Positions 7,974 to 17,162 of a stretch of DNA of 64,000 nt are shown one piece after another. Each line of letters begins with the position of its first letter. Positions within the stretch are counted from its first letter, which is position 1. The stretch is from Neomicrococcus lactis (GTDB taxonomy: Bacteria > Actinomycetota > Actinomycetes > Actinomycetales > Micrococcaceae), in assembly GCF_014200305.1 (NCBI RefSeq), contig NZ_JACHBL010000001.1, positions 2,480,001-2,544,000 on the forward strand. Direction: 5' to 3'. Position numbers and translations under genes: made by a program. The notes under the pieces are model-generated. The model had not been told where the DNA came from. It saw only the letters and a program-made list of their open reading frames with translations, and searched no databases.

Positions 7974-8746
7974 TGAACGTCCTCAAGCAGATTTTTTACA
8001 TCCTAGCCTTGCCCCTGATCCTCGTGGGCACGTGGTGGGTCGGAACCAGTGGAGCGAAGAATTTCTTCGTCCCTACGCCCGCACTCCTTGCCGAACGCTT
8101 CGCCGCCACGTGGTTTGGCGAGCGCATCATGACGGACGTGCTGCCTTCGATCGGACGCCTCGTCACTGGCCTGCTGATCGCTATCGCTTTGGGCATCATC
8201 CTTGGCCTGCTCATTGGTTTGAACAAGTGGCTGCGCGACTTCACGGAGCCAGTCTTCGAGTTCTTCCGCGCCATCCCACCGCCAGTCTTGGTGCCAGTTC
8301 TCATGATCATCATGGGCATCAACGACTCCATGAAGGTTGCGGTGATTGTCTTCGGTTGTATCTGGCCGGTCCTGCTGAACACCATTGAAGGTGTGCGCTC
8401 GATTGACCCAGTGCAAAACGAGACCACGCGTTCATACGGCATCCACGGATTCGCCCGCATTCGTTACCAGATCCTGCCATCCGCAACTCCGCAGATCATG
8501 GCCGGTATTCGCCAGGCGCTTCCGATTGGTCTGATCCTGATGGTGATCTCGGAGATGTTCGCATCTTCCTCAGGCCTTGGCTTCACCATTGTGCAGTTCC
8601 AGCGTTCCTTCGCAATCCCAGAAATGTGGTCCGGCATCGTGGTGCTCGGCCTGATCGGTGTTGCGATGTCCTTCATCTTCCAGTTCATCGAGCGCCGCGT
8701 CCTGCGTTGGTACCGCGGTCTTAAAGAGGTAGAAAATGCCAGCTAA
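7973..8746 (+). CDS. ABC transporter permease 2 (NitT/TauT type)
   Basis: A 257-residue permease starting ATG in the overlap TAATG with permease 1. It has about six membrane segments and an EAA loop (NETTRSYGIHGFARIRYQIL near residue 150). Similar in fold to permease 1 but not a close copy, so the two probably form a heterodimer served by the ATPase that overlaps its 3' end by 11 bases. Confidence 0.88.
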   Translation: MNVLKQIFYILALPLILVGTWWVGTSGAKNFFVPTPALLAERFAATWFGERIMTDVLPSIGRLVTGLLIAIALGIILGLLIGLNKWLRDFTEPVFEFFRAIPPPVLVPVLMIIMGINDSMKVAVIVFGCIWPVLLNTIEGVRSIDPVQNETTRSYGIHGFARIRYQILPSATPQIMAGIRQALPIGLILMVISEMFASSSGLGFTIVQFQRSFAIPEMWSGIVVLGLIGVAMSFIFQFIERRVLRWYRGLKEVENAS

Positions 8747-9680
8747 TAACGAAAATCTCAACAACGAAAACCTCAACGTTCCTGGCGATCACATCCAGCA
8801 GCCTGCACGTTCTCGAGCGCTTCAGACCACGTCTACTGAGGCAGGCGGACCGGCGGGTCGCACGCTTCCAGATGATGAAACGTTGCTCCGCGTCCGCGGA
8901 CTCAAGAAGGTTTACCACACGGACGGCGGCGACATTGAAGCTGTCCGCAACCTGACCTTCGACCTCGGCCGCAACGAGCTCGTCTGCTTGGTGGGTCCAT
9001 CAGGTTCCGGTAAGACCACCTTGCTCAAGTGCATCGCCGGTCTACTTGCTCCAACCGAAGGCGAAGTAGTGCTCGCCGGCAAGAAGATCACGGCTCCGCC
9101 CAAGAAGATGGCCGTGGTGTTCCAGGAATACGGCCGTTCACTCTTCCCGTGGTTGCGCGTTGCAGACAACGTCGAGCTTCCTCTGAAGAACGCCGGCGTC
9201 CCGAAGGCCGAGCGCACCCGCTTGGTCAATGAGGCACTCGAGGCAGTGGGCTTGGCACACGTGCCGAAGTCCTACCCATGGCAGCTCTCGGGCGGTATGC
9301 AGCAGCGTGTGGCCATCGCCCGCGCCGTCGCTTACCAGCCAGAGGTGCTCCTCATGGATGAGCCTTTCGCAGCCGTCGACGCGCAGACGCGTGCCGACCT
9401 CGAAGACTTGGTGCGCCGCATTTGGAAGCAGCTCGGCATGACCGTGCTCTTCGTGACGCACGATATCGATGAGTCCGTCTACTTGGGCCAGCGCGTCATC
9501 ATCCTGTCTTCTTCTCCCACCGTGGTGCAGGAAGACTTGGTCATTGACCTTCCGGCAGAACGCGATCAGCTGGAAACGCGTGCAGATCCTCGCTTCACCG
9601 AGCTGCGTCACCATGTGTATGAGCAGATTCAGCTCGCCAAGAAGGGCCACCGCCCGGACGCGGAGAAGGTCAACCGGTAG
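8736..9680 (+). CDS. ABC transporter ATP-binding protein (NitT/TauT type)
   Basis: A 314-residue ATPase. Walker A GPSGSGKTT is near residue 88, the signature LSGGMQQRVAIARA near 185, Walker B VLLMDEPFAAVD near 205, and the switch histidine in VTHDIDES. An unusual N-terminal extension of about 48 residues, rich in Asn, precedes the ATPase core. It overlaps permease 2, so the three genes form one operon. With lipoproteins at 4047 and 11522 it completes an importer that may use two alternative binding proteins. Confidence 0.9.
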   Translation: MPANNENLNNENLNVPGDHIQQPARSRALQTTSTEAGGPAGRTLPDDETLLRVRGLKKVYHTDGGDIEAVRNLTFDLGRNELVCLVGPSGSGKTTLLKCIAGLLAPTEGEVVLAGKKITAPPKKMAVVFQEYGRSLFPWLRVADNVELPLKNAGVPKAERTRLVNEALEAVGLAHVPKSYPWQLSGGMQQRVAIARAVAYQPEVLLMDEPFAAVDAQTRADLEDLVRRIWKQLGMTVLFVTHDIDESVYLGQRVIILSSSPTVVQEDLVIDLPAERDQLETRADPRFTELRHHVYEQIQLAKKGHRPDAEKVNR

Positions 9681-9698
9681 TAGGTGCATTGACGGGCA

Positions 9699-9722
9699 GC
9701 TCGTCTACGCAGCAAGACGAGC
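9699..9722 (+). repeat. Hairpin in the ABC operon 3' region
   Basis: GCTCGTCT (9699-9706) and AGACGAGC (9715-9722) can pair, but no T-run follows. The stronger terminator is 30 bases downstream. Confidence 0.5.
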
Positions 9723-9750
9723 GGCGCCGTCGTCATCAATAAAAATCAAC

Positions 9751-9799
9751 AGAACGCGCAGCGGGATCGTCACGAACGAACCGGCTGCGCGTTCTTTTT
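9751..9799 (+). terminator. Intrinsic terminator of the ABC operon
   Basis: AGAACGCGCAGC (9751-9762) pairs perfectly with GCTGCGCGTTCT (9784-9795) and is followed by TTTT. Confidence 0.85.
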
Positions 9800-9800
9800 C

Positions 9801-9874
9801 GTTGAATTATTCATCTACCTCTGGACATACCTATGAACATAGGTATATCGTCAAGACTAGTGGCGCGGGTCACA
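9801..9874 (+). promoter_or_regulatory. Promoter region of the O-demethylase gene with a perfect 9+9 inverted repeat
   Basis: ATACCTATG and CATAGGTAT (9827-9846) form a perfect inverted repeat with a 2-base spacer, a strong operator candidate. A half CGTTG box lies upstream at 9800-9804, and a GTGG-N6-TCAC element lies downstream (9859-9874). TACCTAT also occurs in the promoter of the PadR gene (15906-15914), and ATACCTATG recurs after the demethylase gene near 11353. PadR control is therefore plausible, as for vanillate genes under PadR-type VanR in Corynebacterium. Confidence 0.6.
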
Positions 9875-9885
9875 TTTTCGAGTGA

Positions 9886-11352
<1,467 letters not shown>

Positions 11353-11418
11353 TACCTATGTCATATCCCCGGAGCTAGTGACTAGCGTCATAGTTAGACG
11401 TAGCCTTGGGGTATGCCG

Positions 11419-11468
11419 GAACGTTGCCGGTTCTCAGTGATGCGAACCGGCAACGTTCTTCCCATTTT
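11419..11468 (+). terminator. Perfect 15-base-stem hairpin between the demethylase and binding protein 2
   Basis: GAACGTTGCCGGTTC (11419-11433) and GAACCGGCAACGTTC (11444-11458) pair without mismatch; TTCCCATTTT follows. It probably terminates the demethylase transcript. If the next gene is transcribed from a start near 11385, the hairpin would lie in its leader. Confidence 0.75.
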
Positions 11469-11521
11469 CAATCAATTCCAACGACTCTCTCCAAGTAGTC
11501 ACCAATCACAAAGGAATCTCC

Positions 11522-12523
11522 ATGAAAAAGCTGGCATCTGCGTTAGCGGCAGTGGCGCTCTTAACGCTTACTGCATGCGGAAGTGGATCTCCGTCCGGTT
11601 CATCAACCTCCGGTGCTCCATCCTCGGCAGCCTCCGGGGCTGCTGCGGGCCTTGAAAAGTCGAGCATCGAAGTGGGCGTTATCCCCATCGTTGACGTTGC
11701 TCCTATCTACCTCGGCGTGCAGGAAGGCCTCTTCAAGAAGGAAGGCCTGGACGTTAAGCTCACACTCGCTCAGGGTGGCGCTGCGATTGTTCCAGCCGTT
11801 ACCTCCGGCCAGATGGACTTCGGCTTCTCCAACGTCACATCGTTGATCGTTGGCCGCCAGAAGGGGCTCCCGCTCAAGATCGTCGCAGCTGGTCCGCAGA
11901 CCACTGGCGATGAAAAGAATGACTTCGCTGCTGTGGTGACGAAGGCCGATTCCGGTATCAAGGACATCAAGTGTCTTGAAGGTAAGAAGGTCGGCGTGAA
12001 CACGCTTGCCAACATCTCTGACTCGACCGTCTCCGAGGCCGTCAAGCAAGCTGGCGGCGATCCGTCCAAGGTTCAGTTCGTGGAAATGGCTTTCCCAGAC
12101 ATGCCTGCCAACTTGGCTAAGGGCAACGTGGACGCCATCGCTGCGGTGGAGCCTTTCGTGACGCTCGCTAAGAATGACGGCGCCGTCCCTGTCTTCTCCA
12201 ACTACGCGTACCCGGTCAAGGACCTCATGGTTGCCACGTATTTCACGTCTGACCAGTACGTGCAGCAGAACCCTAAGACCGTTGCTGCCTTCACGAAGGC
12301 TATGAAGGCTTCGCAGCAGTTCGCTCAGGACAACCCTGACAAGGTTCGCGCAGTGCTTTCCACCTACACAAAGATCGATGCAGCTGTGGCTGCCAAGCTC
12401 ACCTTCCCGAAGTTCCCGCAAGAAGTGAACAAGGAATCGACGCAGAAGATCGCCGAGATCTCCAAGGAGCGCGGCTTGATTCCTGAGCTCCCAGATATGA
12501 ACGCGCTGCTTCCAACGGAGTAA
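11522..12523 (+). CDS. ABC transporter solute-binding lipoprotein (NitT/TauT/SsuA type), copy 2
   Basis: A 333-residue lipoprotein. The signal peptide MKKLASALAAVALLTLTAC puts the lipid Cys at 19, followed by a Ser/Gly tether. The binding domain resembles copy 1 (GVIPIVDVAPIYLGVQEG; NVDAIAAVEPFV). AAAGGAATCTCC precedes the ATG. There is no second set of permease or ATPase genes, so it may feed the transporter at 7056-9680. Its position directly after the demethylase gene suggests a methoxylated aromatic ligand; this is inference. Confidence 0.85.
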   Translation: MKKLASALAAVALLTLTACGSGSPSGSSTSGAPSSAASGAAAGLEKSSIEVGVIPIVDVAPIYLGVQEGLFKKEGLDVKLTLAQGGAAIVPAVTSGQMDFGFSNVTSLIVGRQKGLPLKIVAAGPQTTGDEKNDFAAVVTKADSGIKDIKCLEGKKVGVNTLANISDSTVSEAVKQAGGDPSKVQFVEMAFPDMPANLAKGNVDAIAAVEPFVTLAKNDGAVPVFSNYAYPVKDLMVATYFTSDQYVQQNPKTVAAFTKAMKASQQFAQDNPDKVRAVLSTYTKIDAAVAAKLTFPKFPQEVNKESTQKIAEISKERGLIPELPDMNALLPTE

Positions 12524-12567
12524 CGCTTTCGTCAGTACCCCCTTAACGAAGGACGACGACGTAGCTC

Positions 12568-14266
12568 GGCGGTTTCTATCGGTCGTTGCAACACTAGCGG
12601 TCTAGGGTTCTGATAGTAATTCATGTAATCGCTCGGCTGGAGTTTTCCAGTCGAGCGATTTTCTTGGGCGCCCGTTGAGTAGTATCGCCACTTGTTCGAG
12701 ATCTTCCGGACCGTACTGACTTAGGTCTGTACTCTTTGGAAAATACTGGCGTAGTAGCCCGTTGGTGTTTTCGTTCGAACCACGTTGCCAAGGGCTGTGG
12801 GGATCACAGAAATACACGTCCATGTCTGTAGCGGCGCTGAATGACTTGTGTAACGCCATTTCGATTCCTTGATCCCATGTCAGTGAACCGCGTAGGGCTT
12901 CAGGTAGCTTCAGCATCGTGTTGATCAGACCGTCGCGCACCGTCTGGGCGGTGTGATCTCTGGGTAAATGCACGAGCATCACGAACCGGGTGGTGCGCTC
13001 GACTAGGGTTCCGATCGCGGACAGATTCCCGGCGCCCATGATCAAGTCGCCTTCCCAATGGCCAGGCACCGCACGGTCCTCGACAGTGGCGGGTCGTTCG
13101 CTGATGTTAATCATTCCATCGCGGAAACGCGGCTGACGTTCATCAATCTTTTTCTGTGGTTTACGTCGTGCTCTGCCAGAACGTAGCGCTTGCGTGACTT
13201 CCCGTTTTAGACCGCCACGAGCCTGCAGATAGATCGATTGATACACCGTTTCCTGACACACCTGCATCTCCAAATCATCAGGGTGATCAGCCACCATCCG
13301 ACGGCAGACTTGTTCCGGAGACCACCCTAGGCGCAAACCATAAGCAACGTAATCACGCAGCCGTCCTGGGCGCGCAAGTTTTGCTTCCTTCGGTCGTGAC
13401 CTGCGAGCGACCGCTTGCCGGTGCGCAGTATGAGGATAGTAAGCACCGCCTATAGAGCAGTTCCTGCGGACCTCTCTGCTGATGGTGGACGGTGAACGCT
13501 GTAGCTTCACGGCGATTTGACGATATGAATGTCCTGCAACGGTCATCGCGTAGATTTCCTCCCGTTCAGTCATGGACAGGAACCGCGCATCAATCTGTTG
13601 CTCCAACGCACGCAAGCTCGGACTGGCACTCGTTTGATGCTGGCCGGCGATATGGGTATAGGTGGTCACCCCACTTTTGTAGTTCACTACACGACCATCG
13701 GGATAGACCCTCCCGTTTCCATTCTTGCGAACACCGTTATCCCAGTCCTTGGCCGTGCTGGGATGAATGCCTACCAGTTCGGTAGCCTCACGACGGCTCA
13801 TGCCTTGGGCTCGTAAACGCACGAACTCTTCGCGTTGACGCGCACCGCGTCTGATAGTTTTCAACCCGGCTTCCGCGGCCCACAGGTAACAAGTAGGGTA
13901 AGGAATATTCACTTCGCCAGCCGCTTTACTGACGTTCTGGTGTTTTTCAAAAGCAGCGAAAAACGCAGCTTTTTGTTCCGGCGTGTACTTCGAACGCGAC
14001 CGACCAATGGAACCCGGACCCGAAGATCCCCACCCATATTTCCTAGCCAACTGGTACGCCGTGGGCAACGATATCCCGATAACTTGGGCAGCGTCCTTAA
14101 CACGCCCAGTTTGACCAAGGACAACAGCGAAGCGCTGCTTCTCTTCAACAGTGATCCTGGCCCCACGCGATCTTAACGACCTCGTTAAACGGTTCTCGGA
14201 AAAAACAGACACGGTCGTTGCAACTCCTGAAAATTCAAGGTGTTGCAACGACCGTTAGAATCCGCC
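12568..14266. mobile_element. IS30-family insertion sequence, complete
   Basis: The terminal inverted repeats share GGCGG, then a variable base, TTCTA, a variable base, and CGGTCGTTGCAACAC (left 12568-12594, right 14240-14266). The exact outer boundary is uncertain by a few bases and no convincing target duplication is visible. The transposase fills the interior. An extra inverted copy of ACGGTCGTTGCAAC lies subterminally at 14211-14224, forming a hairpin with the right end. The element sits between binding protein 2 and metF and breaks no gene. Confidence 0.8.
12602..14212 (-). CDS. IS30-family transposase
   Basis: About 536 residues from a GTG at 14212 with GGAG 13 bases upstream; an upstream TTG lies inside the terminal repeat. 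N-terminal helix-turn-helix segments (KDAAQVIGISLPTAYQLARK; SYRQIAVKLQRSPSTISREV) are typical of IS30. The DDE catalytic residues are in HWEGDLIMG, TWDQGIEMA and NENTNGLLRQYFPKSTDL. The frame is intact, so the element may be active. The length is above the 320-400 residues of classical IS30, because of an extra N-terminal HTH region seen in actinobacterial relatives. Confidence 0.92.
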   Translation of the reverse strand: MSVFSENRLTRSLRSRGARITVEEKQRFAVVLGQTGRVKDAAQVIGISLPTAYQLARKYGWGSSGPGSIGRSRSKYTPEQKAAFFAAFEKHQNVSKAAGEVNIPYPTCYLWAAEAGLKTIRRGARQREEFVRLRAQGMSRREATELVGIHPSTAKDWDNGVRKNGNGRVYPDGRVVNYKSGVTTYTHIAGQHQTSASPSLRALEQQIDARFLSMTEREEIYAMTVAGHSYRQIAVKLQRSPSTISREVRRNCSIGGAYYPHTAHRQAVARRSRPKEAKLARPGRLRDYVAYGLRLGWSPEQVCRRMVADHPDDLEMQVCQETVYQSIYLQARGGLKREVTQALRSGRARRKPQKKIDERQPRFRDGMINISERPATVEDRAVPGHWEGDLIMGAGNLSAIGTLVERTTRFVMLVHLPRDHTAQTVRDGLINTMLKLPEALRGSLTWDQGIEMALHKSFSAATDMDVYFCDPHSPWQRGSNENTNGLLRQYFPKSTDLSQYGPEDLEQVAILLNGRPRKSLDWKTPAERLHELLSEP

Positions 14267-14306
14267 CCCAAGCTGCGTCGTCGTCCTTCAGTATTTAAGT
14301 GCTCAA

Positions 14307-15155
14307 TTAGCGGCGGAAATCCTGGATCCATTCCGCGGTCGCGGAGAGGCCGCCAAAAGTGTAAAAGTGCAGCTTGACGTCGCCGGATGCCTCGGTGAGC
14401 TCGCTCGCGAGGTCGTTGATGAAGCGGTCTGGGCCGGCCGTGCCCAGCAGGTTGGTGAGGGAGAGGCCGTACTTCTTGGCGATGCCTGCACTCGATGCGA
14501 CGCCAAAGCGCTGCGCGTAATTGAGGAGGCGTTTGATGCCGGCGGGGCCCGGGACGCCAACGCGGATAGTCAGGTCCACGCCGTGGTTGCGGACGTCGGA
14601 AATCCACTGAGTGACCGGGTCGGTATCGAAGCTGAACTGCGTCAGGATGATGCCGTCGAGGCCCTGCTCCTTGAGTGCCCGGTCCTTGCGCTGGAGGTGA
14701 TCCCAAAGGACGTCGTCGGCGATAACCGGGGTGCCCTCGGGGTAGCCTGCGATGTTCACCTCGGTGATGCCGTATTGCGGGAAGAGGCCGGTCTCGATGA
14801 GCGAGAGCGAATCCTCGTAGGGTCCCATAGGAGTTTCCGGGTCGCCGCCAACGGCGAAGACCTTGGTAGGAGCCGCAGCCTCTTTGAGTGCCTGCAGGAA
14901 GTCCGTGAGTTCTGACTCGGAGCTGATGCGGCGAGCCGAAATGTGGGGGACTGGATCGAAGCCGAGTCGGCGCACGGAGGCCGCGGCGTTCGTGCGCATG
15001 TCAAGATCTTCGTTCCCAAGGAACGTGACGTTGATGCGCGTTCCCTGGGGGATCAGGTGCGCGGCGGCCTCGAGTGCCTCGACATCTTTGCCGGTCATCT
15101 CAAGTGAGAAATCGTCAACTAGCTTCTTTGCTGGGGGAGTTGCGGAAGTGCTCAT
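14307..15155 (-). CDS. metF: Methylenetetrahydrofolate reductase (MetF family)
   Basis: 282 residues from the ATG at 15155, chosen over 15170 because AAAGGA lies 6 bases upstream. The TIM-barrel family signatures are present: VFAVGGDPETPMG near residue 110, VNIAGYPEGTP near 145, LTQFSFDTD near 180, and RVGVPGPAGIKRLLNYAQRFGV near 205. It interconverts 5-methyl- and 5,10-methylene-THF with FAD. Beside a THF-dependent demethylase it should run oxidatively, draining the 5-methyl-THF, as MetF does beside LigM in Sphingobium. It may be a catabolic paralogue rather than the methionine-biosynthetic enzyme. Confidence 0.82.
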   Translation of the reverse strand: MSTSATPPAKKLVDDFSLEMTGKDVEALEAAAHLIPQGTRINVTFLGNEDLDMRTNAAASVRRLGFDPVPHISARRISSESELTDFLQALKEAAAPTKVFAVGGDPETPMGPYEDSLSLIETGLFPQYGITEVNIAGYPEGTPVIADDVLWDHLQRKDRALKEQGLDGIILTQFSFDTDPVTQWISDVRNHGVDLTIRVGVPGPAGIKRLLNYAQRFGVASSAGIAKKYGLSLTNLLGTAGPDRFINDLASELTEASGDVKLHFYTFGGLSATAEWIQDFRR

Positions 15156-15204
15156 AGGGAGTCCTTTCATCCGGCGCCTGCTGTGACGGGGCGCACATCC
15201 ACAA

Positions 15205-15224
15205 CACTATCTATGCAGATAGTG
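15205..15224. promoter_or_regulatory. Perfect 8+8 inverted repeat and promoter upstream of metF
   Basis: CACTATCT and AGATAGTG flank ATGC. Read leftward, TAGACA (-35), a 17-base spacer and TAGTGT (-10) place the repeat across the core promoter. ACTATCT/AGATAGT words also occur at 3972-3978, 5218-5224 and 15979-15985 in promoters of this cluster. Confidence 0.55.
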
Positions 15225-15229
15225 AGTGT

Positions 15230-15886
15230 CTAGACCTTTTCGGGAATCTCATCCGCCGTGCGCAGTGGTTGTGTAGCTTTTCGCGTGGAGACTTTCTTGC
15301 CGAACTTCTTCTCGAGCTTTGCGGCTTCTTCCTTTGCCTCCTCCGCCCAGGCGACTTCAGCTAAGGCGCGCGATACGAGGCCGCGGTAGGCAAGCGTCTT
15401 GTATCCGGTGATGAGTGCCCATTCATCCTTGTTGCTCGCGCCGAGGCGGTCCATGAGCACCTCGTCAGTCTGAGATTCAAGGGCGGCGATGGTGGCCTGC
15501 CACTGATCTACGAGGTTATTGTGGAAGGCAATGTGGTCATCGAGCTGGGTTTGGAGGCCCTGAGGGTCTCCCCACTCCATGTAAGCCGTCTTGAGTGCAA
15601 GCGGATCGCGAGTGAGCGAGTAGTCGAATGGGGTCTCGAGCCACGTGCGGAAGTCCTTGATACCGGCTTCGGTGACGATATACAGCTTCTTCTTGCCGCG
15701 CGTGCCCCAAGGGATGTCCTTCGAGCTCAAAAGTCCGTCTTCTTCCATGCGGCGAAGTTCCGGATACACCTGTGAATCCGGGGCGTGCCAGACGTGGCCG
15801 ACGGAGGAATGGAAACCCTTGGAGACGTCATATCCCGTCTTGGGTCGAGCCGTTAGCACGGCGAGCAATGCGTAACGAAGACTCAT
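15230..15886 (-). CDS. PadR-family transcriptional regulator
   Basis: 218 residues from the ATG at 15886; GAAAGGAAC just upstream fixes the start, and an in-frame ATG at 15937 lies in the promoter. MSLRYALLAVLTARPKTGYD followed by SQVYPELRRMEEDGLL is the PadR winged helix (residues 1-85). The PadR C-terminal helical domain follows, ending in a Lys-rich tail. It lies between metF and purU, upstream of metF on the same strand. PadR proteins sense phenolic acids, and VanR of Corynebacterium (same family) controls vanillate demethylation. Control of the demethylase, metF and purU is inferred. Confidence 0.85.
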   Translation of the reverse strand: MSLRYALLAVLTARPKTGYDVSKGFHSSVGHVWHAPDSQVYPELRRMEEDGLLSSKDIPWGTRGKKKLYIVTEAGIKDFRTWLETPFDYSLTRDPLALKTAYMEWGDPQGLQTQLDDHIAFHNNLVDQWQATIAALESQTDEVLMDRLGASNKDEWALITGYKTLAYRGLVSRALAEVAWAEEAKEEAAKLEKKFGKKVSTRKATQPLRTADEIPEKV

Positions 15887-15905
15887 TGAAAGTTCCTTTC
15901 GAGCG

Positions 15906-16000
15906 TTACCTATCACCTTAGGGTAATTTGTAAACAACGAATGAGATCTAGTTCACGAAAACTATTGATCGACAACTGATGTATCAGATAGTGTGGCAAC
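15906..16000 (+). promoter_or_regulatory. Divergent padR/purU promoter region
   Basis: TTACCTA and TAGGGTAA (15906-15926) form an imperfect inverted repeat close to the padR start, related to the repeat at 9827-9846. Rightward, TTGATC, an 18-base spacer and TAGTGT form a possible purU promoter (about 15955-15985). CAACGAAT at 15935-15942 is a half copy of the CGTTG box. Confidence 0.45.
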
Positions 16001-16085
16001 ACGATGCAGGCTATCCGCTGCATCTCGCCGTGGGTCCGAGCTTCTGCCGTGACTCCCAGAGAAAACCATAGAAGGTGAGTAAACC

Positions 16086-17042
16086 GTGACTGAAGAAAAG
16101 TCAGCTCAGCCAGCTATCGCTGCCGAAGCACCAGTTAACGATGCTGAAATTGCAGTGCAGGGTGGCGCCGAAACCAACGGCGAAGCACCTGTTGAGACCA
16201 TTGTGCTGACGCTGAGCTGCCCCAACACCATCGGCATTGTGCACGCGGTGACTGGGTTCTTGGTTTCCCACAAGTGCAACATCAGCTCGTCTCAGCAGTT
16301 TGACGATGAAATGACTGATCGCTTCTTCTTGCGCATTCAGGCACGTTGCGAAAAGCCCATTACGCTCTCCGCTCTTCAGGCGGCTTTTAAGGCAACCGCC
16401 GAAGCGTACGACATGGAATACACGCTCGTTGACGCCGACCGTCCCATGAACGTTTTGCTCATGGTCTCCCGTTTTGATCACTGCCTCAACGACTTGCTCT
16501 ACCGCTTGCGCATGGGCCAGCTCAACATCAATGTCCCAGCCATCGTTTCTAACTGGCCGGACCTCAAGCCGATCGCTGACGCTGCGGGTATTCCTTACAT
16601 CCACATTCCTGTCACGAAGGACACCAAGCCTGAGGCCGAAGCGCAGCTTCAGAAGGTCATTGAAGACAATGACGTGGAGCTCGTAGTGCTTGCTCGCTAC
16701 ATGCAGGTGCTCAGCAACGAGATGACCACCAAGCTTGCTGGTAAGGCCATCAACATTCACCACTCGTTCTTGCCGGGCTTCAAGGGTGCCAAGCCGTACC
16801 ACCAGGCATATGATCGCGGCGTGAAGCTCGTGGGCGCCACCGCACACTACGTGACGGCAGACCTCGACGAGGGCCCGATCATCGAACAGCAGGTCTTCCG
16901 CGTGGACCACACGCATCAGCCTGAAGACCTGGTTGCTGCCGGCCGCGACGCCGAAGCTCAGGCACTTTCCCGCGCAGTGCGTTGGCACTCCGAGAACCGT
17001 GTGATGCTCAACGGTCACCGCACCGTGGTGTTGCAGGGCTAG
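16086..17042 (+). CDS. purU: Formyltetrahydrofolate deformylase
   Basis: 318 residues from a GTG preceded by GAAGGTGAG. After a 35-residue acidic extension come an ACT domain (LTLSCPNTIGIVHAVTGFLV, residues 40-115) and a formyltransferase-like hydrolase domain with NIHHSFLPGFKGAKPYHQAY and TADLDEGPIIEQ. It hydrolyses 10-formyl-THF to formate and THF. Besides its usual role in purine metabolism, here it would regenerate THF consumed as methyl acceptor. Its position next to padR and metF supports this catabolic role. Confidence 0.9.
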   Translation: MTEEKSAQPAIAAEAPVNDAEIAVQGGAETNGEAPVETIVLTLSCPNTIGIVHAVTGFLVSHKCNISSSQQFDDEMTDRFFLRIQARCEKPITLSALQAAFKATAEAYDMEYTLVDADRPMNVLLMVSRFDHCLNDLLYRLRMGQLNINVPAIVSNWPDLKPIADAAGIPYIHIPVTKDTKPEAEAQLQKVIEDNDVELVVLARYMQVLSNEMTTKLAGKAINIHHSFLPGFKGAKPYHQAYDRGVKLVGATAHYVTADLDEGPIIEQQVFRVDHTHQPEDLVAAGRDAEAQALSRAVRWHSENRVMLNGHRTVVLQG

Positions 17043-17059
17043 AAGTAGCCTCATTCGTT

Positions 17060-17097
17060 GAAAAAGCCGGTGTAGCAGTTGCTACGCCGGCTTTTTC
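17060..17097. terminator. Bidirectional terminator between purU and the glutaminase gene
   Basis: GAAAAAGCCGGTGTAGC pairs with GCTACGCCGGCTTTTTC (one wobble) around a short loop. Both strands end in a T-run, serving the two convergent genes. Confidence 0.9.
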
Positions 17098-17162
17098 ATG
17101 CCCCATTGGGTGTCAGCTTTGCAGGTGCCGCGTCGACTCAGCGTCGCTGGCACTGCGACGAA

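Larger units (their letters stand above)
12549..14288. repeat. Inverted flanks around the IS30 element (arms of a split hairpin)
   Basis: AAGGACGACGACGTAGCT (12549-12566) and AGCTGCGTCGTCGTCCTT (14271-14288) are inverted copies with one difference, lying just outside the element's terminal repeats. If the IS is removed they form an 18-base stem between two convergent genes, as a bidirectional terminator would. Confidence 0.6.

Noticed and set aside
4047-9680. Alkanesulfonate or taurine transporter (ssu/tau)
   Set aside because: The transporter family fits, but no sulfonate monooxygenase, dioxygenase or cysteine-regulated leader is present, and the genes share operators with aromatic catabolism.
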